64,000 bases of DNA. It comes from CAVPXC01 sp963709505. GTDB lineage: Bacteria > Chloroflexota > Anaerolineae > JAAEKA01. The position numbers were made by a program, and so were the translations under genes. The stretch lies in assembly GCA_963709505.1 (NCBI GenBank), contig CAVPXC010000033.1, forward strand, positions 84,373 through 148,372, in the 5' to 3' direction. Within the stretch, counting starts at the first letter, position 1; each line of letters opens with the position of its first letter. The notes below the pieces were generated by a model. The model ran no database searches and was not told the origin of the DNA. It worked only from the letters and a program-made list of their open reading frames with translations. Of this stretch, positions 63,259 through 64,000 are shown piece by piece.

Positions 63259-63949
63259 TTAGCCAGCCAGGCCGGATAGCTGAGAGAGTTCGCTGCCGTC
63301 CAGAGAGACCGGCGGTGGGCCATAAGCGGCAAAGAAGTGCTCTACGGCTTGGTCCAATAGGGCCACTACCCGTCCGGAGGGTCCAAAGGCCTCGAAGCCA
63401 AAAGTCAGCCAGGTCCTGAGGGTCGCCTGAACGTCGATCACCGTCAGTTCGATATTGAGCCGGTCTTTGGATACCGTTCTGGCGGTACCGAGACGGGCCC
63501 GCCTCGAGTTGAGCGAGATCTTCTGTGCATAGAGTTTCTTGACGACCCTACGCCATGGTCCCGACTTGTCCAGCTCGATTTCGAACTGTGTTGCGATTGC
63601 CTCAGAGGGATCAAAGGACGATTTCACCTATTCATCGACACAGGCCGACTACCCCACCGAGAAAAAAGGGGCGCGGGCCTGCGACCAGCGCCTTGACTTC
63701 GAGTTGCCCTGCCGCTGTTTGACGCCGACCGTGCCACAATCAGGCACAAGCAGGTACTCGTCGGTGCGTTCTCGCTCCAGCTTCACAAATGGTCCCGCTG
63801 CGGTCTTCGGATCAGACTGCCCTTCTTCGTTCACAGGAAGGTGGCCCTGGAGACTGAACCAGTGAAGAATCTGATCCCACTGGCCTTGCTGTGGCAGAAA
63901 CCAGCGCAGTTCGGCGCTATAATAGAAATCATCGGAAATGATGGAACAT
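63259..63949 (-). CDS. Unrecognised protein (frameshifted)
   Basis: Three frame segments link into one product. The first reads FYYSAELRWFLPQQGQWDQILHWFSLQGHLPVNEEGQSD and ERERTDEYLLVPDCGTVGVKQRQG; a short middle segment reads LEVKALVAGPRPFFL; the last reads WVKWSF-like then DPSEAIATQFEIELDKSGPWRRVVKKLYAQKI, ending QLSGLAG. Alternating hydrophobic strands suggest a beta-rich fold; a CYTH-like fold is possible but not shown. The start is uncertain. Confidence 0.5.
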
Positions 63950-64000
63950 CCTTGAGTTCCTCCGATCCGGACGAGGTGTCAAGGCTCTTGCCACATTCTC

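Overview
The window reads as high-GC bacterial chromosome, most likely from an uncultivated member of the Chloroflexota (Anaerolineae/Caldilineae/Ardenticatenia type). This placement is inference. It rests on the gene mix: a T-box-controlled pheST, CIRCE-controlled hrcA-grpE-dnaK, a MoxR/DUF58/Bat operon, lipoproteins with Pro/Thr 'TATPEP' linkers, many SHOCT-like small proteins, DUF2089, DUF6325 and LURP-one proteins, and long multihaem cytochromes. No rRNA or tRNA gene was found.

Layout. 1-8.1 kb (minus): moxR, DUF58, a small BatD-like gene, batA, batB, a TPR lipoprotein (batC-like) and batD, which runs off the left edge. 8.1-11.2 kb: a 56-bp tandem palindrome array, a membrane protein, two methyltransferases and a nitroreductase. 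11.2-14.4 kb: a toxin-antitoxin island (DUF7662-XRE regulator, RhuM-Fic protein, UPF0175/PIN pair, XRE protein). 15.2-23.2 kb (minus): lipoprotein, pheT, pheS with its T-box leader, pseudouridine synthase, radA. 23.4-31.8 kb: a divergent electron-transfer locus with 16-, 10- and 8-haem cytochromes plus HybA/HybB-like quinone-linked subunits; an FNR-type palindrome lies in the divergent spacer. 32-35.5 kb: two glycosyltransferases and a polyprenyl-phosphate sugar transferase. 35.7-39.7 kb: hrcA-grpE-dnaK. 40-44.1 kb: DUF2089, SHOCT-like, GNAT and aminopeptidase genes. 44.2-45.8 kb: a sigma/anti-sigma-like pair. 46.2-51.4 kb: an IS200/IS605 element sits between a 3'-truncated MalT/LuxR-type gene and a 5'-truncated sulfatase. 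51.5-64 kb: a second sulfatase, a very large alpha/beta-hydrolase lipoprotein, a GIY-YIG element, DUF6325, LURP-one, an FUSC transporter, SHOCT proteins, a histidine phosphatase and two poorly defined genes at the right edge.

Two features cut across the window. First, about 95-bp hairpin units built from one palindromic sequence occur as a singlet (39.8 kb), an inverted doublet (2.3 kb) and an inverted doublet flanking a GIY-YIG nuclease gene (57 kb). This is the same layout as REP/REPIN/RAYT systems, but with a GIY-YIG enzyme where the Y1 transposase would be, and it is the best candidate here for an undescribed system. Second, many otherwise well-conserved genes, including pheT, radA and moxR, carry single-base frameshifts that fall mostly at C/G positions. 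These look more like a systematic sequencing or consensus fault than gene decay, so frameshifted genes below are given as one span.
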